Position numbers and translations under genes: made by a program
Notes under the pieces: generated by a model
What the model was told of the DNA's origin: nothing
What the model saw: only the letters and a program-made list of their open reading frames with translations
Databases searched by the model: none
Shown here: positions 25,666 to 35,800 of the stretch, in pieces
Numbering within the stretch: position 1 is the first letter of the stretch
How the letters are laid out: every line of letters begins with the position of its first letter
From: an uncultured Odoribacter sp.
GTDB taxonomy: Bacteria; Bacteroidota; Bacteroidia; Bacteroidales; Marinifilaceae
Assembly: GCA_900544025.1 (NCBI GenBank)
Contig: UQTM01000017.1
Span: 1 to 54,438, forward strand
Direction: 5' to 3'
DNA: 54,438 nt

Positions 25666-27819
25666 ATGATAAAAACAAATTTAAATATTCATGTCGGTGA
25701 TCCTTTATTGGAGCCTTACCTGCCTGTAATCCGGAGGCGTTATGAGAATAGTGTGCTGAAAGAGTTGGAATTTACGGGGGGGCAGAAATCGCTGGCCGAC
25801 GTTTTTAATTCCCATTTATATTTCGGTTTGCATCGTCAGGAAGGTGGTGGCTGGGTTTTGCGGGAATGGGCTCCCAATGCTTCTGCAATTTGGCTGATCG
25901 GAGAGTCGAATGAGTGGCAGAAACGGGAATCGTTCAGAATGAGGCGTCTCGAAGGTGGTATCTGGGTGCTGAATCTGCCGGAAGAAGAACTGTGGCATGA
26001 AATGACGTATAAATTGTGGATAGAATGGCCGGGAGGTAGTGGAGAGCGGATTCCGAGCCATGCAACGCGGGTTGTTCAGGACGATATCTCGAAAGTGTTC
26101 ACGGCACAGGTGTGGAGTCCCGACAGGCCCTATATGTGGAGGCATTCCGGAGTGGGAAGAGTGGACCATCCGTTGATTTATGAAGCTCATGTGGGTATGA
26201 GTATGGAAAATCGCAGAGTTTCCACATTCAACGAATTTCGTTCCTATGTGCTGCCCCGTATTGCCGAGTTGGGTTACAATATGATTCAGCTAATGGGGCT
26301 GCAGGAGCATCCTTATTACGGTTCTTTCGGTTATCAGGTGTCGAGTTTCTTTGCCGTAAGTTCCCGTTTCGGGACGCCGGAGGATCTAAAAAGCCTGATC
26401 GACGAGGCTCATGGGTTGGGGATCGGAGTGATTATGGATTTAGTTCATTCCCATGCTGTCAGGAACGAGAACGAGGGCTTAAGTCGGTTTGCAGGCGATT
26501 ATAATCAATACTTCTATTGCGGTGAACGGGGAGAACACAAATTGTGGAATTCCCGTTGTTTTGATTATGGGAAAAATGAAGTGTTGAGCTTTTTACTGTC
26601 GAACTGTAAATATTGGCTGGAGGAATTCAGGTTCGATGGTTATCGGTTCGACGGTATTACGAGTATGTTGTATTGGGATCATGGGCTGGGGCGTGATTTT
26701 ACCGATTATAAGATGTATTATGATGGGAATCAGGATGAGGATGCCATTATTTACCTTACGCTTGCCAATAAATTGATTCATCAGGTGAATGCCGATGTCA
26801 TAACGATAGCCGAGGATGTAAGCGGGATGCCGGGATTGGCCGCTCCTGCCGATGAAGGAGGAATAGGGTTTGATTTTAGAATGAGTATGGGGATTCCGGA
26901 TTATTGGATCAGGCTGATCAAGGAGAAAAAAGATGAGGAATGGCATGTCGGAGATATATTCTATGAATTGACCAATAAGCGTAAAGAGGAACATACGATC
27001 AGCTATGCCGAAAGTCACGACCAGGCTATGGTAGGTGATAAAACGATTTTTTTCCGGTTGGTGGATAAGGATATTTATACTTCGATGGATGTGTTTCATC
27101 CGAATATGGTGGTAGATCGGGGAATAAGCCTTCATAAAATGATTCGTTTGCTGACGATTGCGACGGCAGGCGACGGTTATTTGAATTTCATGGGAAATGA
27201 GTTCGGGCATCCGGAGTGGATTGATTTTCCAAGAGAGGGAAACGGCTGGAGTTACGATCATGCCCGCCGTCAATGGAGTTTGGCGGACGATAGGAATTTG
27301 CGTTTTCGCTTTCTGAACGATTTCGACCGGGATATGATCGGGCTGGCCAGGCAAGAAGGTTTCTTTACTCCCGTCCCTGAGCCTTTGGTTCGGGATATCG
27401 AAAGGCAGGTGTTGATCTTTAAAAGGGGAACGTATTTATTCGTGTTCAATTTCAGTCCTGTCCGGTCTTATTCCGGTTATAAATTTCAGGTCGAGGCTGG
27501 AAAATATGTATCGGCGCTGGATTCAGACAGCGAGAAATACAGTGGTTTCGGACGGATCGACGATTCGGTGGAACATTTTACGGTTTATGAAAACGGGAAA
27601 AATTTTCTGAGCCTGTATATTCCCTCAAGATCGGCTTTTGTGCTGAATTTGCCTGAAACAGAGCCGGAAAAAGCAGAGCGCAAGCAATCGAAAGAAAGCC
27701 GTTCGGGCAAGTCCGGGCAGAGTAAAAAGAAAACAGAAACGAAAGAGAAAGGTAAAAAATCTGAAAACAAGATAAAAACAGAAAATAAGGAAAAGCAAAA
27801 GGGAATTTCGACCGATTAA
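25666..27819 (+). CDS. glgB: 1,4-alpha-glucan branching enzyme (eukaryote-like GH13)
   Basis: This 717-residue enzyme makes alpha-1,6 branches in glycogen. An N-terminal CBM48-like domain (about 60-150) precedes the GH13 catalytic barrel. The four GH13 regions are MDLVHSHAV, FDGYRFDGITSM with nucleophile Asp329, IAEDVSG with acid/base Glu383, and AESHDQAMVGDKT with Asp452. SHDQAxVGDKT and RFDGxTSM are typical of eukaryotic-type branching enzymes and differ from those of E. coli GlgB. Residues about 663-717 form a lysine/glutamate-rich low-complexity tail not needed for catalysis. The gene heads a five-gene alpha-glucan operon; the debranching enzyme follows after 108 bases. Confidence 0.93.
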   Translation: MIKTNLNIHVGDPLLEPYLPVIRRRYENSVLKELEFTGGQKSLADVFNSHLYFGLHRQEGGGWVLREWAPNASAIWLIGESNEWQKRESFRMRRLEGGIWVLNLPEEELWHEMTYKLWIEWPGGSGERIPSHATRVVQDDISKVFTAQVWSPDRPYMWRHSGVGRVDHPLIYEAHVGMSMENRRVSTFNEFRSYVLPRIAELGYNMIQLMGLQEHPYYGSFGYQVSSFFAVSSRFGTPEDLKSLIDEAHGLGIGVIMDLVHSHAVRNENEGLSRFAGDYNQYFYCGERGEHKLWNSRCFDYGKNEVLSFLLSNCKYWLEEFRFDGYRFDGITSMLYWDHGLGRDFTDYKMYYDGNQDEDAIIYLTLANKLIHQVNADVITIAEDVSGMPGLAAPADEGGIGFDFRMSMGIPDYWIRLIKEKKDEEWHVGDIFYELTNKRKEEHTISYAESHDQAMVGDKTIFFRLVDKDIYTSMDVFHPNMVVDRGISLHKMIRLLTIATAGDGYLNFMGNEFGHPEWIDFPREGNGWSYDHARRQWSLADDRNLRFRFLNDFDRDMIGLARQEGFFTPVPEPLVRDIERQVLIFKRGTYLFVFNFSPVRSYSGYKFQVEAGKYVSALDSDSEKYSGFGRIDDSVEHFTVYENGKNFLSLYIPSRSAFVLNLPETEPEKAERKQSKESRSGKSGQSKKKTETKEKGKKSENKIKTENKEKQKGISTD

Positions 27820-27927
27820 GAAGGAACATTAGCAATGGTGTGACGTTAAAGAAGGGAGGGGGAATTATGGAGAAGGGAAAAATAATAAGGTGTATAAATT
27901 AAAATAAAGATATCAAATCACGACATT

Positions 27928-29874
27928 ATGGCTTATTTGAAGTTTAATAAAAGCGAGTTAGTGAATCTTGAGTATTCATTGAAAAGGGAAGTTTTAGCAA
28001 CGAATCGTGCAGGGGGATATATGTCTTCCACTATTGTCGGGTGTAACACCCGTAAATATCATGGTTTACTGATCTTGCCGATAGAAGAATTCGACAGCGA
28101 GAAACATGTGTTACTTTCTACACTCGATGAGACCGTGATCCAGCATGGCCAGGCTTTTAATTTAGGTATTCATAAATATCCGGGCAATTATGAGCCCAGA
28201 GGACATAAATATATTGTAGATTTCGAGTATGAACCCGTATATACTCTGACTTATCGGGTAGGCGGGGTATTGTTGAAGAAAGAGATCGTTTTGGTGCACA
28301 ACGAAGCTCAGTTACTGATTCGTTACACTTTATTGGATGCACATTCGGCTACCACCTTGCGGTTGAAACCTTTTTTGGCTTACCGGAATATCCACAAGCT
28401 TTCCAAAGCGAACATGATGGCGAATACAAAATACCAGGAGATAGAGCAGGGTATTCGTTCCAAATTATACAATGGGTTCCCGGCTTTAAATATGCAGTTG
28501 AATAAAGCTAATGATTTTGTAGCGACTCCCGACTGGTATTATAATGTAGAATATATGGAGGAACAAAACCGGGGATATGATTTCCGGGAAGATTTATTCG
28601 TGCCGGGATATTTTGAATTTCCGATCAAAAAGGGAGAAAGCGTTGTGTTTTCCGCTTCTGTTGAGCCGGTTACGACAAGCCGTTTGAAAACAAAATTCCA
28701 AAAACTTGTCAATGAACGTGCTCCGCGGGATAGTTTTGAGCATTGTATGAAATATTCGGCTTCACAATTTATCGTGCGGCGTGGGAAAGATACCGAGATC
28801 GTAGCCGGGTATCCTTGGTTCGGAAGCTGGGGAAGGGATACTTTTATTGCATTGCCGGGGGTAACTCTGTCGGCTGCCAATGACCTGAAAACTTGTAAGG
28901 ATGTGTTGGATACCATGACCCGGCAGTTGAATAACGGTTTATTTCCTAATGTTGGAAAGGATAAGCATGCCGCTTATAATTCGGTGGATGCTCCGATGTG
29001 GTTTTTTAAGGCAGTGCAGGAGTATGGGGAAGCTGCGGGAGACCATTCTCTGGTGTGGAAAAACTGGGGGAATAAGATGAAGGCAGTGCTGGCCACTTTC
29101 CGGAACGGAGTGAACGACTATGTAAAAATGACAGATAACGGATTGATATGGGCGTCCGAGCCGGGGAAAGCCTTAAGCTGGATGGATGCGATTGTAAACG
29201 GAGTGCCTGTTACTCCCCGGGCCGGTTATCAGGTGGAAGTGAATGCCTTGTGGTATAATGCGATTTGTTACACACTGAAGCTTGCCGAGGAAGCGGGAGA
29301 TAAAAAATTTGTTGAAGAGTGGAAAGATATGCCGGAGAAAGTGAAGGAAAGCTTTGTGAACGTCTTTTGGAGTAAAGAGAAAGGTTATCTTGCCGATTAT
29401 GTGGACGGTGGAGGGCAAAACGTATTTGTCCGGCCTAATCAGGTCATCGCCTGCTCGCTGGAATACAGTCCTCTGACCGATGAAATGAAACGGGGCGTAC
29501 TGGACGTAGTGAAAGGTGAGCTGCTGACTCCTAAAGGCTTACGGACTTTGGCACCTAAAAATCCTTTATACGAAGGTACTTATGAGGGCGACCAGCCTAC
29601 GCGCGACCGGGCTTATCATCAGGGAACGGTGTGGCCGTGGCTGCTGGGACCTTATATTGAAGCTAATTTTCGCTTGTATGGCAAGAAATTTGTAAATACA
29701 GCTAAAGAGTTACTGGCTGGATTTGAAGAAGATATGACAGTTTACGGACTGTGTTCCGTGGGAGAAATATATGATGGAAATCCCCCATACAACCCTAACG
29801 GATGTATTTCGCAGGCCTGGAGTGTCGGAGAGTTATTGAGGAGCGGAGCTTTGATCGACAAATATTCCAAATAG
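27928..29874 (+). CDS. Glycogen debranching enzyme (amylo-alpha-1,6-glucosidase, GH133-type)
   Basis: This 648-residue protein has an N-terminal bacterial/archaeal-type GDE domain (REVLATNRAGGYMSSTIVG and TRKYHGLLI, the start typical of the family) and a C-terminal (alpha/alpha)6-barrel with YPWFGSWGRDTFIALPG near residue 300 and RAYHQGTVWPWLLGPYIEA near residue 565. Enzymes of this type remove alpha-1,6-linked branches of glycogen. No signal peptide is present, so it works on the cytoplasmic store. It lies between the branching enzyme and a GT4 glycosyltransferase, 48 bases before the latter, consistent with one operon. Confidence 0.93.
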   Translation: MAYLKFNKSELVNLEYSLKREVLATNRAGGYMSSTIVGCNTRKYHGLLILPIEEFDSEKHVLLSTLDETVIQHGQAFNLGIHKYPGNYEPRGHKYIVDFEYEPVYTLTYRVGGVLLKKEIVLVHNEAQLLIRYTLLDAHSATTLRLKPFLAYRNIHKLSKANMMANTKYQEIEQGIRSKLYNGFPALNMQLNKANDFVATPDWYYNVEYMEEQNRGYDFREDLFVPGYFEFPIKKGESVVFSASVEPVTTSRLKTKFQKLVNERAPRDSFEHCMKYSASQFIVRRGKDTEIVAGYPWFGSWGRDTFIALPGVTLSAANDLKTCKDVLDTMTRQLNNGLFPNVGKDKHAAYNSVDAPMWFFKAVQEYGEAAGDHSLVWKNWGNKMKAVLATFRNGVNDYVKMTDNGLIWASEPGKALSWMDAIVNGVPVTPRAGYQVEVNALWYNAICYTLKLAEEAGDKKFVEEWKDMPEKVKESFVNVFWSKEKGYLADYVDGGGQNVFVRPNQVIACSLEYSPLTDEMKRGVLDVVKGELLTPKGLRTLAPKNPLYEGTYEGDQPTRDRAYHQGTVWPWLLGPYIEANFRLYGKKFVNTAKELLAGFEEDMTVYGLCSVGEIYDGNPPYNPNGCISQAWSVGELLRSGALIDKYSK

Positions 29875-29922
29875 TGAGATCCGAAGCTTGATTGAACTCG
29901 AAATTATTGTAACTATATATTT

Positions 29923-31212
29923 ATGAAAACTAAAGTTTTAATGTTTGGTTGGGAGTTTCCGCCTCATATCGCCGGAGGATTGGGAACAGCTTGCCTTGGA
30001 CTGACAAAAGGTCTGGCAAAACAGGGGGTGGACGTACTGTTTGTCATGCCGAAGGCAAGTGGGGACGAAGACCAGAGTGCAGCAAAGATCATCAATGCCA
30101 GTGATGTAGAATCTTTGTATGAGTACCGTGATGTGGAGGAGTACTGGAAAAATATCAACTTTATGGAGGTTGGTTCGAATCTGATGCCTTATATGACGCC
30201 CGAAGTGTTTGAGCGGGAAGTAAACGAAAGTGTGAAGACAGGGGAAAAGGAAGAGAGGATTGGATTTAAAAACAAATTTCAATTTTCAGGAAAGTACGGC
30301 TCCAATTTGATGGAAGAGGTTGCCCGCTATGCATTGGTGGCTGCGACGATAGCCCAACAACAGCAATTTGATGTTATCCATGCACATGATTGGCTTACTT
30401 ATGCTGCAGGAATTGCAGCGAAAAAGGTGTCGGGAAAACCTCTTGTGATTCATGTGCATGCTACCGAGTTCGATAGAAGCGGGGAAAATGTAAACCAGAC
30501 GGTTTATAATTTGGAACGACAGGGAATGCTGGAAGCAGACCGGGTGATTACTGTGAGTAATTTAACCCGTAATATTGTGATAACCCGCTACGGCATAAAT
30601 CCCGACAAAGTGGTTACCGTACACAACGCTGTCGATTTTCAATCTTATTCTGAAATGGAAGTGGACAGAGGAGTGAAAGATAAAATCGTGACTTTCCTGG
30701 GACGTATCACTTACCAGAAAGGACCGGAATATTTTATCGAAGCGGCCAGTAAGGTTTTAAAAAAGTATCCGAACGTACGTTTTGTTATGGCGGGGAGTGG
30801 CGATATGATGAACCGTTCTATACGTCGGGTAGCTAAATTAAAAATTGCAACGAAGTTTCATTTTACAGGTTTCTTGCGGGGACAGGATGTACAAAAAATG
30901 TTTGCACACAGTGATGTATATGTGATGCCTTCCGTTTCCGAACCTTTCGGTATTTCTCCTTTGGAGGCGATGCGTTCCGGTGTGCCTACGATTATTTCAA
31001 AGCAATCCGGTGTGGCGGAAGTCCTGCGGCATGCAATAAAGGTCGATTTTTGGGATGTGGATGCTATGGCCGATGCAATATACGGCTTGCTGGCTTATCC
31101 CGCATTACCCAAATTTGCCGTAAAATACGGGATGTATGAAGTGAACGCGCTAAAATGGGAAAATGCGGCTTATAAATTAAAACAGATTTACGAAGAAGTA
31201 AAGCAATCGTGA
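29923..31212 (+). CDS. GT4 glycosyltransferase, glycogen-synthase-like
   Basis: This 429-residue GT-B protein starts with KVLMFGWEFPPHIAGGLGTA, contains VIHAHDWLTYAAG, and has the C-terminal nucleotide-sugar site VTFLGRITYQKGPEYFIEA and SVSEPFGISPLEAMRSG with the E-x7-E pair. It is related to bacterial starch/glycogen synthases and to trehalose- or maltose-phosphate-type GT4 enzymes. In Bacteroidales glycogen loci a GT4 of this kind accompanies a GT3 synthase; which of them does primary elongation, and whether this one uses ADP- or UDP-glucose, cannot be told. The gene sits between the debranching enzyme and the GH57 amylase. Confidence 0.87.
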   Translation: MKTKVLMFGWEFPPHIAGGLGTACLGLTKGLAKQGVDVLFVMPKASGDEDQSAAKIINASDVESLYEYRDVEEYWKNINFMEVGSNLMPYMTPEVFEREVNESVKTGEKEERIGFKNKFQFSGKYGSNLMEEVARYALVAATIAQQQQFDVIHAHDWLTYAAGIAAKKVSGKPLVIHVHATEFDRSGENVNQTVYNLERQGMLEADRVITVSNLTRNIVITRYGINPDKVVTVHNAVDFQSYSEMEVDRGVKDKIVTFLGRITYQKGPEYFIEAASKVLKKYPNVRFVMAGSGDMMNRSIRRVAKLKIATKFHFTGFLRGQDVQKMFAHSDVYVMPSVSEPFGISPLEAMRSGVPTIISKQSGVAEVLRHAIKVDFWDVDAMADAIYGLLAYPALPKFAVKYGMYEVNALKWENAAYKLKQIYEEVKQS

Positions 31213-31316
31213 TTGCCGGTGTTTACACCGGGATAAGATGTTGTTATATAGAAAGGTAGAAATATTTTAGTGAGGAGGCTTTGAATTAATTAGTAAATTT
31301 TTCAAATAAATATATC

Positions 31317-32729
31317 ATGGATAAAAAAACATTGTGTTTGTATTTTCAGGTTCATCAGCCGGTTCGTTTGAGAAAATATCATTTTTTCGACATAGGTAAG
31401 AACTGTGATTATTATGACGATTTTGCCAATCGTACGATTATCCGGAAGGTGGCAGAACGTTGTTATCTGCCTGCAAATCGGATGATGCTTGATTTAATCC
31501 GGAAATACGGGAAAAACTTCAAGGTAAGTTTTTCTATTTCCGGGATGGCAGTGGAGCAATTTAGGTTGTATGCACCTGAGGTTATCGATAGTTTTAAAGA
31601 ACTCGCCGCTACCGGATCGGTGGAGTTTATGGCGGAAACTTATTCTCATTCTCTGGTGTCGCTGGTCGATGAAGCCGAGTTCAAGAAGCAGGTGAAGCTG
31701 CATGCAGACCTGATGAAAGAGTTATTCGGGCAAAAGCCGGTGACTTTTAGAAACACGGAATTGATTTATTCTGACGAAATAGGCGATATGGTGGCACGTA
31801 TGGGTTACAAAACGATGCTCACCGAAGGGGCTAAGCATGTTCTGGGATGGAAAAGCCCCAACTATGTATATACGAACGCTATTAATCCTAAATTAAAGCT
31901 GTTACTGAAGAATTTTCGTTTAAGCGACGATATTGCTTTCCGTTTTTCAGATAGAGGATGGGGAGAATGGCCTTTGACGGCCGATAAATTTTCGGCTTGG
32001 TTAAATGCTGTCGGGGAAGATGAGGAGATCGTGAATTTATTCATGGATTATGAAACTTTAGGCGAGCATCAGTCGGCCGACTCCGGAATTTTCGATTTCT
32101 TTGCCTCTTTACCCGAGAAGGTTTTGACCAGTGGAAATTTTGAATTTCTAACTCCGAAAGAAGCTGCTGCCAAACATCAGCCAGTCGCTCCTTTGCATGT
32201 GCCTTTCCCTATTTCCTGGGCAGATGAAGAACGCGATCTTTCTGCATGGCTTGGAAACGAGCTTCAAAATGAAGCTTTCGAAGAGTTATATAAGCTGAAA
32301 GATAAAGTGAATGCGTTGAAGGATAAAACTTTGACGTATGATTTCGAATGTTTGCAGGCCAGCGACCATTTTTATTATATGTGTACAAAAATGTTTTCGG
32401 ACGGTGCGATTCATCAGTATTTCACTCCTTACGCCACTCCTTATGAAGCATTTATCAATTATATGAATGTATTGAGTGATTTTATCGTACGGGTAGATCG
32501 TGAAAGTGAATCTCCCTCGAAAAATCAGAGTGTAAAGAAAGATTCGGTAGCGGCTGTGAAAGCCGAAAGTGAAGAAAAGAAAGCTAAGGCTGTGAAAAAA
32601 GCGGTTGCTATCAAGAAAGAGAAAGTAGAGAAAAAAGCGGTTGTTTCTAAAAAGGAAAAAGTAGAAACATTGAAATCGGAGAAAGTAGAAAAAGGAAATA
32701 AAGCTGCAAAAAAAACAGCTAAAAAATAA
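31317..32729 (+). CDS. GH57 alpha-amylase / 4-alpha-glucanotransferase-like enzyme
   Basis: This 470-residue protein is a GH57 enzyme: LYFQVHQPVRL at the N terminus is region I, FRNTELIYSDEI holds the catalytic nucleophile Glu148, and FMDYETLGEH holds the acid/base Asp244. It lacks a signal peptide and should act on intracellular alpha-glucan. Residues about 398-470 are a tail composed mainly of Lys, Ala, Glu and Val in loose repeats (KKEKVEKK, KKEKVETLK), similar in kind to the tail of the branching enzyme in the same operon. The gene lies 105 bases after the GT4 gene and 157 bases before the synthase-phosphorylase fusion. Confidence 0.9.
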   Translation: MDKKTLCLYFQVHQPVRLRKYHFFDIGKNCDYYDDFANRTIIRKVAERCYLPANRMMLDLIRKYGKNFKVSFSISGMAVEQFRLYAPEVIDSFKELAATGSVEFMAETYSHSLVSLVDEAEFKKQVKLHADLMKELFGQKPVTFRNTELIYSDEIGDMVARMGYKTMLTEGAKHVLGWKSPNYVYTNAINPKLKLLLKNFRLSDDIAFRFSDRGWGEWPLTADKFSAWLNAVGEDEEIVNLFMDYETLGEHQSADSGIFDFFASLPEKVLTSGNFEFLTPKEAAAKHQPVAPLHVPFPISWADEERDLSAWLGNELQNEAFEELYKLKDKVNALKDKTLTYDFECLQASDHFYYMCTKMFSDGAIHQYFTPYATPYEAFINYMNVLSDFIVRVDRESESPSKNQSVKKDSVAAVKAESEEKKAKAVKKAVAIKKEKVEKKAVVSKKEKVETLKSEKVEKGNKAAKKTAKK

Positions 32730-32770
32730 GACGGCATGCTGTTTGCTGAAGTCGATTGAATAAAAATTTG

Positions 32771-32815
32771 GGAGTAAACAGAGAGGATTCGTTTACTTCC
32801 AGATTTTTGTTTTTT
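32771..32815 (+). other. Weak hairpin followed by T-rich tract
   Basis: AGTAAAC and GTTTACT form a 7-bp stem (near 32774-32797), extended by GG/CC with a bulge, followed by a T-rich sequence. It may partially terminate transcription or protect the upstream mRNA between the GH57 gene and the downstream fusion gene. Confidence 0.35.
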
Positions 32816-32885
32816 TGTGCAGTAAACACATCTTTTTAAAATAAAAATGCTTACATTCGGAATATTTTAATTTCAGAATATCAAT

Positions 32886-35800
32886 ATGGAGAGTAATAAA
32901 TTGAAGAATCCGGCTTATTTGTTCGAGGTGAGCTGGGAAGTTTGTAATAAAGTAGGAGGGATTCATACGGTTATTTCGACGAAAGCTCTGAATATGGTGA
33001 AGGAGTATAGTAACAGCCATATTCTGATCGGACCGGACGTGTGGAGATATACAGAGCAAAACCCGGAATTTATAGACGATCCCCGTTTGTTTAAATCGTG
33101 GCGTGTGAGAGCAGCGCAGGAAGGGTTGAGGGTGAAGGTCGGACGCTGGAACGTGGCCGGAGAACCGATCGTTATTTTAGTCGATTTTAGTACGTTCATT
33201 ACGCAGAAGGACGAGATATTCTCTTCTTTTTGGGAAAAATATAAATTGGATTCCATTAGCGGACAATGGGATTATATAGAACCTGCTCTATTCGGTTATG
33301 CTTCGGGTAAGGTGATCGAAAGTTTCGTTCGTTTCAATTCTTCTGTCCGCCAGCGGATCATCGCCCAATTCCACGAATGGATGACCGGTTGCGGGTTGTT
33401 GTACCTAAAATATGCAATGCCTCAGGTGGGGTGTGTATTTACAACCCATGCAACGGTGCTGGGGCGTAGTGTCGCCGGGAATAATCTGCCGTTGTACAGT
33501 GAGATGAAAAATTATGTACCGGAGGAACTGGCGCGGCGTTTTAATGTGGTTTCCAAACAATCGTTGGAAAAAGCGGCTGCTCAGAATGCCGATTGTTTTA
33601 CTACGGTGAGTGAGATCACGGCTGTAGAGTGTGCTAAGTTTTTAGAGAAAGAGGTCGATTTGGTCACTCCGAACGGTTTTGAAAATGTGTTTACCCCGAA
33701 AGAAGAAGAATGGGAGGATAAGCGGAAAATCGGACGGGAAAAATTCTTACAGGTGGCTCAGGCCTTGTTGGGACGTGCCGTGTCGGAAGACGCTTTAATC
33801 GTCGGTATCAGTGGTCGTTATGAATTTAAGAATAAGGGTATTGACGTATTTATCGATGCTTTGGGGCAGTTGAACCGGGACAATGGGTTGCAGAAGGAAG
33901 TGCTGGCGTTTATTTTAGTGCCGGGCGGGCATACGGGGCCTAACAAAGAGATGCTTCATAATATGGAACAGCCTTATCAGGCAGTTGCCAGCACGAATTT
34001 ATACCTCACCCATTATCTTTCGGATCCGGCTAACGATCCGGTGATGAACCGTATTCAGGCCAAGAAATTACAGAATGGAGAGAAAGATTCGGTAAAGGTG
34101 TTTTTTGTTCCGAGTTATCTGAACGGTAACGACGGAGTTTTCAATATGCCGTATTACGATCTGCTGATCGGTATGGATTTAACGGTGTTCCCTTCTTATT
34201 ATGAGCCGTGGGGATATACTCCGCTGGAAAGCCTTGCCTTTAAAGTGCCGACCATAACTACCACTTTGGCCGGCTTTGGCTTGTGGGTAAAAGAGCATTA
34301 TAATATGGAACATCCGGGAATCGAAGTGGTTCGCCGGGAAGACGGGGATACCGGAAGTGTTGTGGAGACGATAGCCGACCAGATTCGCCGTTGTTTGCAG
34401 AGTAGTCCGCAAGCGTTCGAGCATAGCCGGCAAAATGCGAAGGAGGTTTCAAGAATCGCTTTATGGGATAATCTGATCGTATATTATAAGCAGGCTTATG
34501 ATAAGGCTATCGAACGGGTGAACGAACGTTTGAAAGAATTGCCTTTAAATATTAATGATTCGGTATCTTATATCGAAAAGCAGCTTTCTGTCAATAATCC
34601 CAGTTGGATCAGCGTCATGATTCACCGTTCTATTCCGGAGAAATTGATTGCTTTGGAAGAATTGTCGAAGAATCTTTGGTGGTGCTGGAACGACGAGGCA
34701 CGGGCATTGTTCCGTATGATCGATATCCAAAAATGGAGAGAATGCGGACATAATCCTATCATGCTGCTGGATTCTGTTTCTCTGACCCGCTATAAGCAGT
34801 TGGAAAACGATGCCGAGTTTGTGAAAAAACTGGAGGATGTGTATGCACAGTTTAAGGCTTATATGGCAGGAAAAGACCACATGTCCGGGGATGGTGTCGC
34901 TTATTTCAGTATGGAATACGGTTTACATTCTTCGTTGAAGATTTATTCCGGCGGTTTGGGGATATTGGCCGGCGACTATTTGAAAGAAGCCAGTGACAAG
35001 GGCACGAAAATTACCGCCGTGGGCTTGTTATACCGTTACGGATATTTCACCCAGAAGATTTCTTCAATGGGAGACCAGGAAGCCGAATATGAAGCTCAGG
35101 ATTTTATGAAAATCGCCGTTACCCCGGTGAGGGATGAAGAAGGAAACTGGCAGACGATCAGCATGGTGTTCCCTGGACGTAATGTTTATGCGCGAATCTG
35201 GCGTGTGGATGTGGGACGGATAGAGCTTTATTTGCTGGATACCGATTTCGAGGATAACCTGAAAGAAGACCGCAGCATTACCCATCATCTTTACGGGGGC
35301 GATTGGGAAAACCGTTTGAAACAGGAATTGTTGCTGGGATGCGGAGGTATTCATGCTTTGCGTAAATTGGGGATAAAGGCGTCTATTTACCATTGCAATG
35401 AGGGGCATGCTGCTTTTACCGGATTGTCGCGTTTGAAGGAATATATTTCTGAAGAAGGCCTTTCATTCCCGGAAGCGCTCGAGGTTGTCCGCTCGTCTTC
35501 TTTGTTTACCACCCATACTCCTGTTCCTGCAGGTCACGATGCATTTTCTGAAAATATGCTGCGTACTTATATTTCTCACTATGCCGATCGCTTAAAGATC
35601 AGTTGGGAACAATTGCTGAGCTTGGGTAAGATTAATGTGGCCGATCCGAATGAAAAGTTCTCTATGAGCTTTTTAGCTGCCAATCTCGCTCAGGAAGTGA
35701 ACGGCGTCAGCTGGTTGCACGGTAAAGTAAGCCGGGAAATTTTCAAAGGTTTGTGGCCGGGATATATGCCGGAGGAATTACATATCAGTTATGTCACGAA

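Noticed and set aside
26593..27354. A 253-residue minus-strand open frame inside the branching enzyme gene
   Set aside because: It lies opposite the GH13 catalytic core and shows no signature of its own.
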